Assembly: GCA_947165435.1 (NCBI GenBank)
Contig: CAMVAI010000027.1
Span: forward strand, 1-38,545
From: an uncultured Prevotella sp.
GTDB lineage: Bacteria; Bacteroidota; Bacteroidia; Bacteroidales; Bacteroidaceae
Direction of reading: 5' to 3'
Length of the DNA stretch: 38,545 bases
Of this stretch, positions 38,158 through 38,545 are shown piece after piece (within the stretch, counting starts at the first letter, position 1; the number at the start of each line of letters is the position of its first letter). The translations under genes and the position numbers were made by a program. Under the pieces are notes generated by a model. It worked only from the letters and a program-made list of their open reading frames with translations, was not told the DNA's origin and did no database searches.

Positions 38158-38545
38158 AAACAACCCGCACATCCCGCACATCTCGCACGTGAAAATGTTT
38201 CAACACAGTGTGAAGCCATGTTATTGTTGCAACAGGCAGGTGCGGGATGGGTGTGGAGCGGTAGTTGCAAAGTGTCAGCAAGGTGAGGGATAAAACGAGC
38301 AAATCGTCAGCTACGTGCGAGATAAATTGAGCAGACTGTCAGTTTACGTGCGAGATGTGCGGGATGTGCGGGATGTTTTCCTTTTTCACAATATATATAT
38401 TTACGGCAGAAAATCCCGATGAAATCGGGGATTTTTGCGAGGGGAGGGCGGAGGGCGGATGAGGAGGGCGGATGTCGGATAAAATCCGACAAAAAAAAAC
38501 GGGACTTGCGGAGAGGTGTGGAGCAATGAGTAATTTTCGTGGAGA
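38158..38545. repeat. Structured dispersed element, copy 2 (cut by window edge)
   Basis: The same modules as at 10326 appear in the same order: left arm of 9-bp repeats (38162-38190), right arm (38346-38375), A/T-rich stretch, bulged 10-bp hairpin with GAA loop (38411-38434), 7-bp hairpin GTCGGAT-AAA-ATCCGAC (38474-38490), A-run, then the beginning of a GTGGAG-type 21-bp array (from 38507). The arms are separated by 155 bases rather than 25, partly filled by a 33-bp direct repeat that includes GTCAG and ACGTGCGAGAT. No convincing gene lies in 38061-38545. Confidence 0.8.

Noticed and set aside
38307..38492. 61-codon minus-strand frame in element copy 2
   Set aside because: It resembles the chance frame of copy 1 only where the hairpins are shared and has no start or promoter support.

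Overview
The window is chromosomal DNA of a GC-rich member of the Bacteroidales, most likely Prevotella in the broad sense. The evidence is the rplM-rpsI-rpsB-tsf order, the many Bacteroidota-type promoters (TTTG, about 20 bases, TAnnTTTG), type IX secretion C-terminal signals ending in patterns such as GLYIVNGKKVV, DUF2723, DUF3822 and DUF4861 proteins, and a fimbrillin (type V pilus) operon. The species cannot be named from the sequence alone.

Layout. 1-2300: translation operon on the minus strand (tsf cut by the window edge, rpsB, rpsI, rplM). 2678-5787: a secreted heparinase II/III-like protein translationally coupled to a DUF4861 protein. 5887-9976: a polysaccharide deacetylase and a giant DUF2723 membrane protein. 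9977-10729: no intact gene, but a GNAT acetyltransferase relic and a structured repeat element with a 42-bp tandem array. 10730-12979: a secreted pectate lyase. 13111-14818: a U32-family protein and SufE. 14738-17429: two tandem histidine phosphatases on the minus strand. 17495-22404: a rightward run with an unknown protein, rpoN, a PAP2-like membrane protein, purE and ispG. 22559-23695: a GNAT-like protein behind a shared bidirectional terminator. 23873-24799: an EamA transporter. 24596-28287: a minus-strand operon of a 29-residue membrane peptide, DUF3822, rsmD and a UPF1-like helicase. 28327-29800: an N-terminal relic of an AAA ATPase beside an intact relative. 29897-30766: a PhoN-like acid phosphatase with a repeat on each side. 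31086-37892: a pilus operon (OmpA-like protein, FimB/Mfa2-like anchor, two fimbrillins, a large lectin-like adhesin). 38158-38545: a second copy of the structured element.

The pilus operon reads as a surface organelle whose last and largest protein probably sits at the tip and carries a C-type-lectin-like end of the kind diversified by retroelements elsewhere. The pectate lyase and the heparinase-like/DUF4861 pair suggest use of acidic polysaccharides, although no SusC/SusD pair is in the window.

The most unusual content is small-scale structure. The two structured element copies share a hairpin with a compensatory base-pair change. 33-bp tandem duplications recur at gene starts, including one that expands a lipoprotein signal peptide. 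Heptad arrays occupy gene junctions. Two genes end in antisense-coded tails. One pair of divergent promoters interlocks within 36 bp. All calls come from reading the sequence, without database searches.
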